From contig JBGCET010000021.1 in assembly GCA_045106555.1 (NCBI GenBank), positions 1 to 64,000 on the forward strand: 64,000 bases of DNA, in the 5' to 3' direction. The stretch is from JANQOZ01 sp045106555. Lineage in GTDB: Bacteria; Pseudomonadota; Gammaproteobacteria; Xanthomonadales; SZUA-38. This document shows positions 54,384-63,483 of the stretch, piece by piece; position 1 is the stretch's first letter; each line of letters begins with the position of its first letter. The translations under genes were made by a program, and so were the position numbers. The notes beneath the pieces are model-generated. The model did not search any database, was not told where the DNA came from, and worked only from the letters and a program-made list of their open reading frames with translations.

Positions 54384-54830
54384 TCACACACCCTGGCCAG
54401 AAGAAAAATAGATCCCAGAATTGTTTTCGTTCTCCCGGCACTCCACCGAGTAAACCCACACCCGCCCCCCCGTGCGCTGTTTCACCCACGGGTCCAGGTA
54501 ATCAAAGAACGTCTTCGCACAGCCCTCTACCCCTACATCGTCAAATACGACCAGGCGGCAGCCGCCCGCACTTTCCAAAGCTCGCAGTTGGGGTAACAGC
54601 GGATCGTCTGCATCCACCAGGGTGGAATGATCAAAATGTTGAGCCAGCCATCCCCGCGGTTCGGCAAGATCACCGAAATCCATAACGAAGCCGTTGTTAT
54701 CCCGCTCGCGGCAGGCAAACCACACTTGAAAGCTACGGCTGTAACCGTGCAGGTGGGCACAATGTCCTTGATGACGCCATTTTCGGTGGGCACAGGGGTA
54801 ACCGCGAAAGGTTTTTGACGAGCGATACAT
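54384..54830 (-). CDS. queD: 6-carboxytetrahydropterin synthase QueD-like
   Basis: 148 residues, PTPS family, making the queuosine precursor 6-carboxytetrahydropterin from dihydroneopterin triphosphate. Zinc histidines His15 and His26/His28 (CAHRKWRHQGHCAHLHGYS), candidate catalytic Cys24, and the Asp67-His68 pair (FDHSTL) are present. The usual PT(S/A)EN motif is replaced by VEGCAKTF, as in some QueD relatives, so the exact product is less certain. It starts three bases after gltX ends and is probably cotranscribed with it. Confidence 0.85.
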   Translation of the reverse strand: MYRSSKTFRGYPCAHRKWRHQGHCAHLHGYSRSFQVWFACRERDNNGFVMDFGDLAEPRGWLAQHFDHSTLVDADDPLLPQLRALESAGGCRLVVFDDVGVEGCAKTFFDYLDPWVKQRTGGRVWVYSVECRENENNSGIYFSSGQGV

Positions 54831-54832
54831 CG

Positions 54833-56248
54833 TTATTGCGCCGCCACTCGATCGTTGATGTAGGCAATGGCTCGATCAAGGCGCATCAGGGTTTGTTGCT
54901 GACCCAGTAATGCCAGCACCTGGTCATTTCCCGGTGCGGCACCGCGACCGGTTAAGGCCAGTCGAAGCGGCTGCCCCACTTTGCCAAAACCGACGGCCAG
55001 TTCATCAACGGTTTGTTGAATGAGGCTCTGCAGTGCCTCCGGCGACCAGTCCGAGTGGTTGGCCAATTTAGTCCGCAGCAACGTCAGGGGTTGCAACGCC
55101 GCGGCCTTAAACTGTTTGCCGGCGGCCTTCTCTTCATAAGACTCGGGCGCTCGGAACAGAAAATCCGCCTGACCTGCCAGCTCTACCAGCGTGGACCCGC
55201 GTTCGCGCAACAATTGGGCAACCGCCGCAGGAGCTGGGCCAGCACTCAGGTCATAGCCCGCATTGCGCAGAAACGGCCTCAGTTGATCGCCCAATGATTG
55301 AAGATCCATCACGGCGAAATACTGCTGGTTAAGCCATTCGAGTTTTTCTGTATTGAAACTGGCAGGCGCGCGGTTTACGTCTTTTAGATCAAACAGCTCA
55401 ACCATTTGTTTTGCGGAAAAGACTTCTTGATCACCATGGGACCAGCCAAGGCGCACTAGATAATTCAGCAGCGCCTCCGGCAAATAGCCGTCATCACGAT
55501 AAGCCAGCACACTGACTGCACCGTGACGCTTGGATAATCGAGCGCCGTCAGTACCCAGAATCATGGGCAGGTGCGCAAATATCGGCGGCGTGGCACCCAG
55601 CGCCTGATACAGGTTGATTTGACGAGGCGTATTGTTTACGTGGTCATCGCCGCGCACGACGTGACTGATCTGCATGTCGAGATCGTCAACAACCACGGTC
55701 AGATTGTAGGTTGGGCTGCCGTCACTGCGCGCTATGATCAGATCGTCCAACTCGGCATTGGCCACCTCAATTGTGCCCTTGACCGCATCTTCCCAGCTAA
55801 CCGTCCCCGATTGAGGATTTCGAAACCGGACCACTGAGGCAGCGTCCGATGGTACCGGCCCATCGAAGTCCCGATAGGTCCCATCGTAACGGGGTTTGAG
55901 CCCAGCTTTTTCCTGGGCCAAACGCATCGCGTCCAACTCTTCGCGAGTGCAGTAGCAGCGATAGGCTTGCCCTGATTCCAGCAACTCGTTGATGACCGAC
56001 CGGTAACGCTCTGTGCGTTGAGATTGATACACCGGCGGCTCATCAGAATCCAACCCAAGCCACGCCATTCCTTCCACAATGCTCTGAACAGATTCCTGGG
56101 TGGAACGCTCGCGATCAGTATCCTCAATGCGCAGCACAAAATCGCCACCGTGATGACGCGCGTACAGGTAGCAAAACAGCGCTGTTCTGGCGCCCCCCAC
56201 ATGGAGAAAGCCCGTCGGACTAGGGGCAAATCGGGTTCGAACTTTCAC
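54833..56248 (-). CDS. gltX: glutamyl-tRNA synthetase
   Basis: 471 residues from GTG 56248, class I synthetase. HIGH-type motif HVGG at 16-19 (RFAPSPTGFLHVGGARTALF), KMSKS-type motif LSKRHG near 238, and a C-terminal anticodon-binding domain. GTG 56248 gives the usual MxVRTRFAPSP beginning; GTG 56257 is an alternative, and the long frame to 56341 is not supported. Asparaginyl-tRNA synthetase is also present; whether this enzyme discriminates Glu from Gln tRNA cannot be told. A short cysteine-poor linker replaces the zinc motif seen in some relatives. Confidence 0.96.
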   Translation of the reverse strand: MKVRTRFAPSPTGFLHVGGARTALFCYLYARHHGGDFVLRIEDTDRERSTQESVQSIVEGMAWLGLDSDEPPVYQSQRTERYRSVINELLESGQAYRCYCTREELDAMRLAQEKAGLKPRYDGTYRDFDGPVPSDAASVVRFRNPQSGTVSWEDAVKGTIEVANAELDDLIIARSDGSPTYNLTVVVDDLDMQISHVVRGDDHVNNTPRQINLYQALGATPPIFAHLPMILGTDGARLSKRHGAVSVLAYRDDGYLPEALLNYLVRLGWSHGDQEVFSAKQMVELFDLKDVNRAPASFNTEKLEWLNQQYFAVMDLQSLGDQLRPFLRNAGYDLSAGPAPAAVAQLLRERGSTLVELAGQADFLFRAPESYEEKAAGKQFKAAALQPLTLLRTKLANHSDWSPEALQSLIQQTVDELAVGFGKVGQPLRLALTGRGAAPGNDQVLALLGQQQTLMRLDRAIAYINDRVAAQ

Positions 56249-56279
56249 GCGTGTCACTCTGTTAGTTTCAGGGCGCCGA

Positions 56280-56288
56280 ATCATACCA
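56280..56288 (-). promoter_or_regulatory. extended -10 promoter for gltX
   Basis: TGGTATGAT on the minus strand is an extended -10 (TATGAT, 56280-56285). No -35 is seen. Transcription would start near 56273, about 25 bases before GTG 56248. The same architecture precedes asnS. Confidence 0.42.
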
Positions 56289-56343
56289 GACAAGGCATAA
56301 TGAGGCTCCCGTCTAACTCTGAAGAATTTCTGACTGCGCACCC

Positions 56344-57774
56344 ATGAGCAGCATCTACTGGCACGACTACGAAACCTTCGGCATCAGCCCGCAAAAAGAC
56401 CGTCCGGTGCAATTTGCCGGCCGCCGCACCGACTTGAACCTTCAGCCGGTGGGCGAGCCAATGAATATATTGTGTCGGCAAACCGACGATTATTTGCCCC
56501 ATCCGATGGCGGCGTTGGTGACCGGCATTACGCCGCAAAGCGCAGCTTCAGGTTTGTCCGAAGTATCGTTTGCCCGTGAAATACACCAAGCGCTGGCTGA
56601 ACGGGAAACCTGCGGCGCCGGTTATAACAGCATACGCTTTGATGACGAGTTCACCCGCTACCTACTGTTTCGCAACTTTTACGACCCTTATCAACGCGAG
56701 TACCAGGGCGGTAATTCCCGCTGGGATCTGATCGACGTGGTCCGGCTGTGCTATGCCTTACGACCTGAAGGCATTAACTGGCCGGCCAAAGACAACGGCA
56801 ACCCCAGCTTCAAACTGGAAGACTTGACCGCGGCCAATGACATAGACCACGGCCAGGCCCATGATGCATTGGCAGATGTGGACGCCACCATCGCTCTCGC
56901 TCGTTTAGTCAAACAACACCAGCCGAGACTGTTTGATCACGCCTTTCAGCACCGAGGCAAACATGCGGTGGCCGCACAATTGAAAATAGATTCTCCGGCT
57001 CCGCTGCTGCACGTGTCTTCCCGCTATCCGGCGAAGCGAGGTTGCCTGGCAATGGTTCTGCCCATCTGTATGCATCCAGCCAATCCAAATGCCGTATTGG
57101 TGGTGGATCTGGCAAAACCTCCAGACAAGCTACTCACCTTATCCAGCGATGACATTGCGGACCGAATCTTCACGCCCAGCGCCGACCTGCCGCCGGGCGT
57201 GTCACGTATCGGCGTAAAATCCATTGCCATTAACCGATCACCGGTACTGGCGCCACTGGGCGTGCTGAAAGGCGTCGACCTAGAGCGGATTGCTCTGGAT
57301 GTTGAGACCTGCCAGACCCATTGCGAGCAGTTGTTGCCCCACCTTTCTGTGGTGGGAGAAAGGCTCCGAGAGGTGTACGCGGCGGTCCGCTCGTTCCCCG
57401 AGGTGGCCGATGCAGACTGGTCGCTCTACAGTGGCGGATTTGCATCTGACCACGACAAGGCGGTCAGTACCAAAGTGCGGCAATCCACACCTGCTGAGCT
57501 TGCCGACCTGGGCAATAGCTTCCATGATCCGCGGCTAACCCAGCTACTGTTTATTTACCGCTGTCGCAACTGGCCGGAAAGCCTTACGAATGAAGAGCAA
57601 CGGCGTTGGCAGGAGCACTGCGCTAAGCGCCTATTGAGCGGACAACCCAGCGCTGCCCAACAGTTCGAACAGGCGCTTTACAGTGCCAGGCTGTCGCCCG
57701 CAGCGAGCAACCGGATGTCGGTGTTGGATCAGTTAGAAGACTATGTCGAGCAGGTGTTGCAACCGCTCATTTAA
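56344..57774 (+). CDS. sbcB: exodeoxyribonuclease I
   Basis: 476 residues, 3'-5' single-strand DNA exonuclease that works in recombination and mismatch repair and binds SSB. DEDDh exonuclease core: Asp8 and Glu10 in WHDYETFG, then GYNSIRFDDEFTRYLLFRNFYDPY and AHDALADVDATIALA. The SH3-like and helical C-terminal domains (SVLDQLEDYVEQ) are complete. Length matches E. coli ExoI (475). It is divergent from gltX with an 86-95 base gap. Confidence 0.96.
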   Translation: MSSIYWHDYETFGISPQKDRPVQFAGRRTDLNLQPVGEPMNILCRQTDDYLPHPMAALVTGITPQSAASGLSEVSFAREIHQALAERETCGAGYNSIRFDDEFTRYLLFRNFYDPYQREYQGGNSRWDLIDVVRLCYALRPEGINWPAKDNGNPSFKLEDLTAANDIDHGQAHDALADVDATIALARLVKQHQPRLFDHAFQHRGKHAVAAQLKIDSPAPLLHVSSRYPAKRGCLAMVLPICMHPANPNAVLVVDLAKPPDKLLTLSSDDIADRIFTPSADLPPGVSRIGVKSIAINRSPVLAPLGVLKGVDLERIALDVETCQTHCEQLLPHLSVVGERLREVYAAVRSFPEVADADWSLYSGGFASDHDKAVSTKVRQSTPAELADLGNSFHDPRLTQLLFIYRCRNWPESLTNEEQRRWQEHCAKRLLSGQPSAAQQFEQALYSARLSPAASNRMSVLDQLEDYVEQVLQPLI

Positions 57775-57792
57775 TCGACGATGGCGAACCGA

Positions 57793-58167
57793 CTATTGGC
57801 GGTCAGCGAGCCGAATGTCGGTCAGGATACCGCCGGTTACGGTCATGATTCGGGTGAATCGGCCCCGCCCTGGCTTGTAGATCCACTGCTCGGTAACCAA
57901 ATCTACTGAGTCGCGGGCCGCTAATTGGCGACCACCTGCTCTGATGTTGGTTGTGTCAGTCTGGCGTGAGTACGCGACCACCTCACGGTATAGGGGCTCG
58001 CCACACTTGTCGATCAGCTGAAACGCTCGCTGGCCTACTTTCACCAACTGCTTGCCGCAACGAACACTGGACTGACGGACGTCAGAAAACGGGTTGGCCA
58101 CACATGATAGCGCCGCCAAGGACAACGCTAACCCGAGACTGCTAATAATCAAAATCCTGTTACCCAT
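57793..58167 (-). CDS. DUF2845 periplasmic protein
   Basis: 124 residues from ATG 58167. Signal peptide (ILIISSLGLALSLAALSC; the Cys may be a lipid site), then the DUF2845 pattern: RCGKQLVKVGQRAFQLIDKCGEPLYRE and EQWIYKPGRGRFTRIMTVTGGILTDI. Two mature cysteines sit where the family has a conserved pair. Similar to OmpA-like small outer-envelope proteins in the SmpA/BamE style, but function is unknown. It faces sbcB across 18 bases. Confidence 0.85.
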   Translation of the reverse strand: MGNRILIISSLGLALSLAALSCVANPFSDVRQSSVRCGKQLVKVGQRAFQLIDKCGEPLYREVVAYSRQTDTTNIRAGGRQLAARDSVDLVTEQWIYKPGRGRFTRIMTVTGGILTDIRLADRQ

Positions 58168-58483
58168 GCCGCCATTATGCCTGTTAAATGTCAAAGCAGC
58201 CTGAACGGGTCAATACACAACAACGGCAACACCAAAGCCGGATCTTTGTTGGTCGGTTCAGACCTTAAGGGATTTCTCCAGTAATACTCAAAGTCAGCAC
58301 GCTAACAAATTGTTTTCATGATAAAATGTCCCGCAAATAGTGATCTGACGTTGTTCCACGCACCCGCGTCGCCGTTGCAGGAGTTTGTTAAGAAATGGAA
58401 ACTTTCCCGCAATGCTCTGATTAAACTGGGTAACTGACATAGAATCGGATCGATTTTCAAAATTCTTACGACTAAAGTCCTGA
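58168..58483. other. 316-base intergenic region, divergent, no gene
   Basis: Lies between the DUF2845 gene and the PilZ-DUF1631 gene. The right half (58280-58480) is AT-richer than the surroundings, as expected for a promoter, but no convincing -35/-10 pair with 16-18 bp spacing was found. The box TAGAAT before 58450 is a weak -10 candidate. A TTGACA (minus, about 58190) is only nine bases from a CATAAT and is not a promoter. No tRNA or obvious small RNA. Confidence 0.5.
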
Positions 58484-61400
58484 ATGCCAGACAGCGCTAC
58501 CCCCAAAGCTGACGAACGTCGGCGATTCCCAAGGTTTCCAGTAAGGCACGCCGCTTCACTGGAGGTCCCCGATCGGGGCGCTGTTCACGTCGTTATTGAA
58601 GATTACTGCCCGGGTGGCCTGTTTGCCTCCCTGATGGACCAAGGCGCAGTAGCCGATCACCCAGACGCACGGGCAATCGAAGAAGGGCAGGTTCTACAGT
58701 TCAGCATCGTTGTTGATGGTTCCGATGTGTCGCTGACCAACGACGTAAAAGTGGTCCGGGTGGGTGCCTTAGGCTTCGGTCTGGCATTCGGTCACGCCCA
58801 AGCGGCGTTGGCGTCAGCACTTGGATTGGTGGCCAAACAGCAGGGGTTTGAGCATACCGACGCAGGCAGTACCAAAATCCAGCGACAAGTTGAGGGGCCG
58901 GTCGCCGCAGACCTTGAAACCCGCTGTTTGGAATTTGCCGCCAATGCTCTGCCGGCACTGATTGAAACCGCAAAAGATGAGCTATTAACCGCTGCCAGTG
59001 ACGCGGCCAGTGACGTCGGTCAAGCGCCCTACTTTGAAGCGATGAGTCAGTTACGGCGCGACGGCGGCAGCATCTCAAGCGCTTTCCAAGACGCGTTGGC
59101 GGCGCATCTTCGCACGTTCGACGCACTACCTGAATCGACAGGCGACCCCAGCCAATCTTCCGCCAACGGCGAACTGTCGTTGGTCAACGAGGAAGAATTT
59201 GAAGCTTGGTTATCCATGTCGGAAATTGTGGCCAGCATCGAGAACCGGAACCACGAGGCATTGCACGCACTTGAGGCAAGGCTAACCGAAATGGTGGGGC
59301 GGCGAATTGATTCGCGCAACAACCCCCTCGGCGCTGCCGCGATGTGCCAGCATTTTGCCATGGCCCTGGAAGGAAGGGATATTGGTCACCGGCCAGCTCA
59401 GGTGGTGTGGCGAAGCTTCGGCAAGAAAATGAACGAGGTGATCAAGCCGTTCTACGACGAGGCCAATGCGCTGTTAATTGACGCGGGCATACTGCCAAAC
59501 TTGGTGTTTACCCCCGTGCGCCCCCGTCGCGGTTCAGCGGCAGGCAATGGCGTAAATTCCCCCCAACCCTCGTCCTCCCAACCCACGCCCCCCCAACCCA
59601 CAGAAAGTGCACCCCCAGATGCCTATCCGGACCCGGTGCCTCAGCCCGGTGGGTACGCACAGGCCAGGCCTTTTGGCGATGACTATTTGGGAACGCCGCC
59701 AGCCACGCCAACTAACAGTGCCAAAATCATCGATTTGCAGCGCCTGCTCAAAAGTCGCGCCGCCGCCGAGCCCGCGCCAAGCGGTCAGCAAAATCTAAAT
59801 TTGGCGGACCTTCAACAAGCACTCATAAAACTGCAGCAAAACCGTGAACCACGCCAGTCAGGTCAATCCCTGGATCAACGTCTTCGTCAGGCGTTGATCA
59901 GCGAATTCGGCGACAGCGCGCCGCCTGTTGCTCCTCAGCACTCCAATGCCGTAGATCTGGCAGAGCAGCTGCTGTCATCAATTTCAAAAGATTCGGTGGT
60001 CGAGCCGCGAGCCAAGGAGTGGATAGGCAAACTGGAAATTCAGTTGCTGAAAATGCTACTGAAGCAGCAGGATCTGGTCACTGACCAAGAACATCCTGCA
60101 CGCAAGGTCCTCGACCATCTGGGCCAGACTATTGTGGGTGGCGCGCGAGAAATGAGCGGGCGCGAGCAGCAGCTTATCGAGAAAATTGACGGTATCGTCA
60201 ATCGCTTAAGTGATCTGGATGACCCAAACCGAGACGCATTCGCCACTGCTGCCCGCGAGCTTGAGCAATTGCTCAAGCGCCAGCATCGACTACGCGCAGC
60301 CCAGCTGAAACGAGTTCTGGAAGCGGCGGACGGTCAGCAAAAGCTGGCTCAGGCAAGATCTGCCGTTACCCAGGAACTGCAGCAGGAATTTGGTCAGCGG
60401 CAAGTGCCCAAACCGGTGAATGAACTGCTGGGCATGGGCTGGCGAAATCTGTTGGACGTTGCGGCAGTGCGCTCAGGCACCCGCGGACCGGAATGGGACC
60501 GTTTGTACCAGGTTATCAAGGACCTGGATGCCCGACTGTCCCCAGACCATACCGAATCGCCCGACGACAGCAGCACCAGTGAAGCACTGGTTAGCAAAAT
60601 CAGCGATCGTCTGGACCATGTCCGGGCGGATACCAGCGAGCGAGACAATCTGGTAGATGCACTGCGCAGCATGTTGCCAGGATTGTCCGACGCCCCCCGC
60701 CAGACGCCAGATACCGAGCCATTGGATGCCCACCTGTCCGACCGGGCATCGGACAACTCTGTTGCCAGCACTGCTGAGCATCCTCAGTCCGATATTCCGT
60801 CTCAGCCGAAAGCCAATGACGAAGATGTTGCTGACGACACGCCGCCGGCCAGCCAGGCCGATAAGCCGGGCAGTGAGCGGTCACCTGAGTCTGAGGCGGC
60901 TGTCCAAGACCCAGACAAGGAACACTATTTAGGCCTGGCAAAACTGCTCGATAAGGGTAGCTGGCTGCTATACCCGGGCGCCGACGGCAAGACACAACCG
61001 ATCAAACTTGCTTGGATCAGTGACGATCGTCAGCGCTACGTATTCGTCAATCGCAATGGCCAGAAGGCCTTGGAGACGGGTCCTGAGGAACTGGCAGAGA
61101 AGTTTCGCGCAAAACAGGCTGAACTGATTGATCAGCCAGATCAGCCGCTGATGGATCGGTCATGGCACGGCATGGTGCAAAACATGCACGACCAGATTGC
61201 CCATCAGGCCACCCACGACCAACTCACCGAATCCCTGAACCGAAAGGAATTTGAGCGTCGAATACGCCTTAAGCTGGGTGAAAGCAAACTCATGCACACC
61301 CAACATATCGCGCTGCAAATTGAGATTGACCAGTTTAAGGTCGTCAACAGCACCGCCGGACATGAAGCCGGTGATCAGCTACTCCAGGATCTAGCCCGGG

Positions 61401-62485
61401 TGATGCGCAAAAACATGCCGGAAGGCGGCGAAATGGCAAGGCTAGGTGGGGACACATTCGCCATGCTGCTACCGCGGTTTGAATTGGCTCCTGGCCATGA
61501 GGCGGCCGAAAAACTGCGCCGATCTATCAACGAACATCGCACCCGATGGAAGCGACGCAAGCTGAAGGCTACCGCCAGCATCGGACTGGTCCTCATGGGC
61601 CGAGACTCCGAATCGGTATCCCAGGTACTCAATCAGATGGAAATCGCCGCTGGCGCCGCCAAGGAAGCCGGCCGAGACCGCATCAAGAGCTATCAGATTG
61701 ACGACCAGGAACTCAGTCAGCGAGACCAGGCTATGCGCTGGGTCACAGAGCTGGAAAATGCTCTGGATCAAGATCGAATCGTTCTGTTTGGTCAGCGCAT
61801 TGTGCCCCTGGAGCGCAGCGACACAGACAAGGATCACTTTGAGGTGCTGTGCCGGATGCGCGGTGAGGATGGGCAACTGGTTGGTCCTGAGAAGTTCATC
61901 CCGGCAGCCGAAGCATACGGGCGGATTCATTATCTGGATGAGTGGGTTTTCCGCTCGGCATTCAATGCGCTCAATGCCAGTCCAGTGAAAGACCGGATCG
62001 CTCGATTGTCGATCAACCTGTCGGGTAAAACGTTTGGCCGCCCTCGCTTTCTGACGTTTATTCAAAATCTGTTTGAAGAAACCGGCATTGAGCCGTCAAA
62101 AATCTGTTTCGAGATCACCGAAACCGCTGCAATCAGCAACCTGGCTCGGTGCACCGACTTCCTGCGGGAACTCAGGTACCTGGGTTGCCGCTTCTCCCTG
62201 GATGACTTTGGTACAGGGCTGTCATCATTCAGCTACCTCAAGCACCTGCCTGTGGATTATCTGAAAATTGACGGTTCGTTTATTCGCGATATCGCCAGCA
62301 GCACTGCCGACTACGGACTGGTGAAAACCATCAATGAAATCGGTCACTTCCTGGGTAAGGAAACGGTTGCAGAGTTCGTAGAAACCGACGAAGTGCTGGA
62401 ACATCTGAAAGATATTGGGCTGGACTTCGCCCAGGGCTTTGGGATTGAACGTCCTCGTCCGTTAAATGAAATTCTGCAGATTTAG
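58484..62485 (+). CDS. PilZ-DUF1631-GGDEF-EAL c-di-GMP protein
   Basis: 1333 residues. An N-terminal PilZ domain (ERRRFPRFPVRHAASL with RxxxR; VIEDYCPGG in place of DxSxxG), a long DUF1631 region (about 130-800) with Glu/Gln-rich helices and a low-complexity Pro/Ser/Thr insert near 350-400, then GGDEF and EAL. The GGDEF site reads GGDTF at 988-992, so cyclase activity is doubtful. The EAL looks complete: Glu1120 (EVLCRM), LDDFGTGLSSF, YLKIDGSFI, AEFVET. It may degrade or sense c-di-GMP. ATG 58484 has no clear Shine-Dalgarno. Divergent from the DUF2845 gene. Confidence 0.93.
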   Translation: MPDSATPKADERRRFPRFPVRHAASLEVPDRGAVHVVIEDYCPGGLFASLMDQGAVADHPDARAIEEGQVLQFSIVVDGSDVSLTNDVKVVRVGALGFGLAFGHAQAALASALGLVAKQQGFEHTDAGSTKIQRQVEGPVAADLETRCLEFAANALPALIETAKDELLTAASDAASDVGQAPYFEAMSQLRRDGGSISSAFQDALAAHLRTFDALPESTGDPSQSSANGELSLVNEEEFEAWLSMSEIVASIENRNHEALHALEARLTEMVGRRIDSRNNPLGAAAMCQHFAMALEGRDIGHRPAQVVWRSFGKKMNEVIKPFYDEANALLIDAGILPNLVFTPVRPRRGSAAGNGVNSPQPSSSQPTPPQPTESAPPDAYPDPVPQPGGYAQARPFGDDYLGTPPATPTNSAKIIDLQRLLKSRAAAEPAPSGQQNLNLADLQQALIKLQQNREPRQSGQSLDQRLRQALISEFGDSAPPVAPQHSNAVDLAEQLLSSISKDSVVEPRAKEWIGKLEIQLLKMLLKQQDLVTDQEHPARKVLDHLGQTIVGGAREMSGREQQLIEKIDGIVNRLSDLDDPNRDAFATAARELEQLLKRQHRLRAAQLKRVLEAADGQQKLAQARSAVTQELQQEFGQRQVPKPVNELLGMGWRNLLDVAAVRSGTRGPEWDRLYQVIKDLDARLSPDHTESPDDSSTSEALVSKISDRLDHVRADTSERDNLVDALRSMLPGLSDAPRQTPDTEPLDAHLSDRASDNSVASTAEHPQSDIPSQPKANDEDVADDTPPASQADKPGSERSPESEAAVQDPDKEHYLGLAKLLDKGSWLLYPGADGKTQPIKLAWISDDRQRYVFVNRNGQKALETGPEELAEKFRAKQAELIDQPDQPLMDRSWHGMVQNMHDQIAHQATHDQLTESLNRKEFERRIRLKLGESKLMHTQHIALQIEIDQFKVVNSTAGHEAGDQLLQDLARVMRKNMPEGGEMARLGGDTFAMLLPRFELAPGHEAAEKLRRSINEHRTRWKRRKLKATASIGLVLMGRDSESVSQVLNQMEIAAGAAKEAGRDRIKSYQIDDQELSQRDQAMRWVTELENALDQDRIVLFGQRIVPLERSDTDKDHFEVLCRMRGEDGQLVGPEKFIPAAEAYGRIHYLDEWVFRSAFNALNASPVKDRIARLSINLSGKTFGRPRFLTFIQNLFEETGIEPSKICFEITETAAISNLARCTDFLRELRYLGCRFSLDDFGTGLSSFSYLKHLPVDYLKIDGSFIRDIASSTADYGLVKTINEIGHFLGKETVAEFVETDEVLEHLKDIGLDFAQGFGIERPRPLNEILQI

Positions 62486-62528
62486 ACCTGTTCTGCCAAC
62501 CGTACGCTCCCTCAATGGGACGCTGGCC

Positions 62529-62560
62529 TTGCGGGCGCAGGCTGATCGACAATCCCGCAA
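62529..62560. terminator. possible bidirectional terminator
   Basis: TTGCGGG and CCCGCAA make a 7-bp stem with an 18-base loop between the stops of two convergent genes. A short GGGGGTTTT follows on the plus strand. The large loop makes it a weak candidate. Confidence 0.3.
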
Positions 62561-62570
62561 CAAGGGGGTT

Positions 62571-63254
62571 TTAGAATTCCAGATCCAGCGCGGCGCAAAG
62601 ATAGTCAACCAGTGGCGCTGACTGCTCACAACGCTTCAGCAGCATGCTTGGGAAGCGTCCACTGCAAACCTGCTCTTCGGTAAACGGTGTGGTCACCACA
62701 AAGTCCTTGCGCCGAATATCGTCGATTAGTTCATGCTCCGGATCAAACCCCCGAGGAGGACGTTTCAACTGCGCTCCACCCCAATGGAAATGACGCTTGA
62801 ACGCTCGCTCTGCGGTTAAGGTTTTCCATGCCCCCGGGTTGTTTTGCAAAAACGTCCGAATCTGATTCACCATGGGACTAGGTGGATGCCAGATGCCTGC
62901 CGCAAAAAACACGTTACCGGGCTGCAGATGCAAATAGTAGATTGGCGCCCCCTGACGCCCTCCCTCGGTATGCGTGAATCGCCCGCCGGCCCACGCCTTG
63001 TAAGGCGTTTTGTCTTTGGAAAATCGGGTATCGCGATAGATTCGAAATAATGCACCGCCATTCGTCTTTTCTACCCCGTGGTAGTAGTCACTGACGGCTT
63101 TCAGGCGTGGATTGAAATCCTTAACAAAGGTCATGAAAGGGTCCCGAACCTGATCCAGATAGCGCTGGCGATTTAGTTCAAACCAAGGCTTATTATTGTT
63201 GCGATCCAGATCGCGCAGGAACGAAAACGTGTCTTTGGTAAATGGACTGGGCAT
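62571..63254 (-). CDS. DUF2461 family protein
   Basis: 227 residues, cytosolic. TFSFLRDLDRNNNKPWFELNR at the start, then ALFRIYRDTRFSKDKTPYK, YYLHLQPGNVFFAAGIW and FDPEHELIDDIRRKDFV match the DUF2461 / TIGR02453 family. Members are widespread and uncharacterised. ATG 63254 fits the family start (MPSPFTKDTFSFLR). Convergent with the PilZ-DUF1631 gene. Confidence 0.9.
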   Translation of the reverse strand: MPSPFTKDTFSFLRDLDRNNNKPWFELNRQRYLDQVRDPFMTFVKDFNPRLKAVSDYYHGVEKTNGGALFRIYRDTRFSKDKTPYKAWAGGRFTHTEGGRQGAPIYYLHLQPGNVFFAAGIWHPPSPMVNQIRTFLQNNPGAWKTLTAERAFKRHFHWGGAQLKRPPRGFDPEHELIDDIRRKDFVVTTPFTEEQVCSGRFPSMLLKRCEQSAPLVDYLCAALDLEF

Positions 63255-63324
63255 GGTCAGCTCTCAACAAGGCTCCTCAATTGTCACGAAAGTCCGACAG
63301 CGAGGTCAACCCAAGGAGGGCCGA

Positions 63325-63405
63325 ATGCGATTGTCCGAACAATGTCATGGTAAAACCCACTCTTCACCCTTGTCAGACTCTAACAGTGTGCTAGCGTCTA
63401 TTTAA
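63325..63405 (+). CDS. possible 26-residue small ORF
   Basis: ATG 63325 is preceded by AAGGAGG at 63313-63319 with a five-base gap, a very strong ribosome site for the region. It encodes 26 residues (MRLSEQCHGKTHSS...NSVLASI) and stops at TAA 63403-63405. The peptide is hydrophilic with one Cys and resembles nothing I know. It could be a leader peptide for the lipoprotein gene 78 bases downstream, or chance. Confidence 0.3.
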   Translation: MRLSEQCHGKTHSSPLSDSNSVLASI

Positions 63406-63421
63406 CGCCATACAAATGGCG
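63406..63421 (+). other. hairpin after the small ORF
   Basis: CGCCAT-ACAA-ATGGCG is a perfect 6-bp stem with a 4-base loop immediately after the small ORF stop. No T-run follows. It might act as an attenuator-type RNA structure. Confidence 0.3.
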
Positions 63422-63483
63422 GCGTAGATAATAGCTGTGCGCAAACAGCCAACAACCCAACTCACTTTTCTCGGGGTCAAAAC

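Noticed and set aside
58294..58506. 70-codon minus frame in the DUF2845/PilZ gap
   Set aside because: No ribosome site, no family likeness, and overlaps the start of the large plus-strand gene.
61469..62065. 198-codon minus frame
   Set aside because: Antisense shadow of the GGDEF-EAL region.
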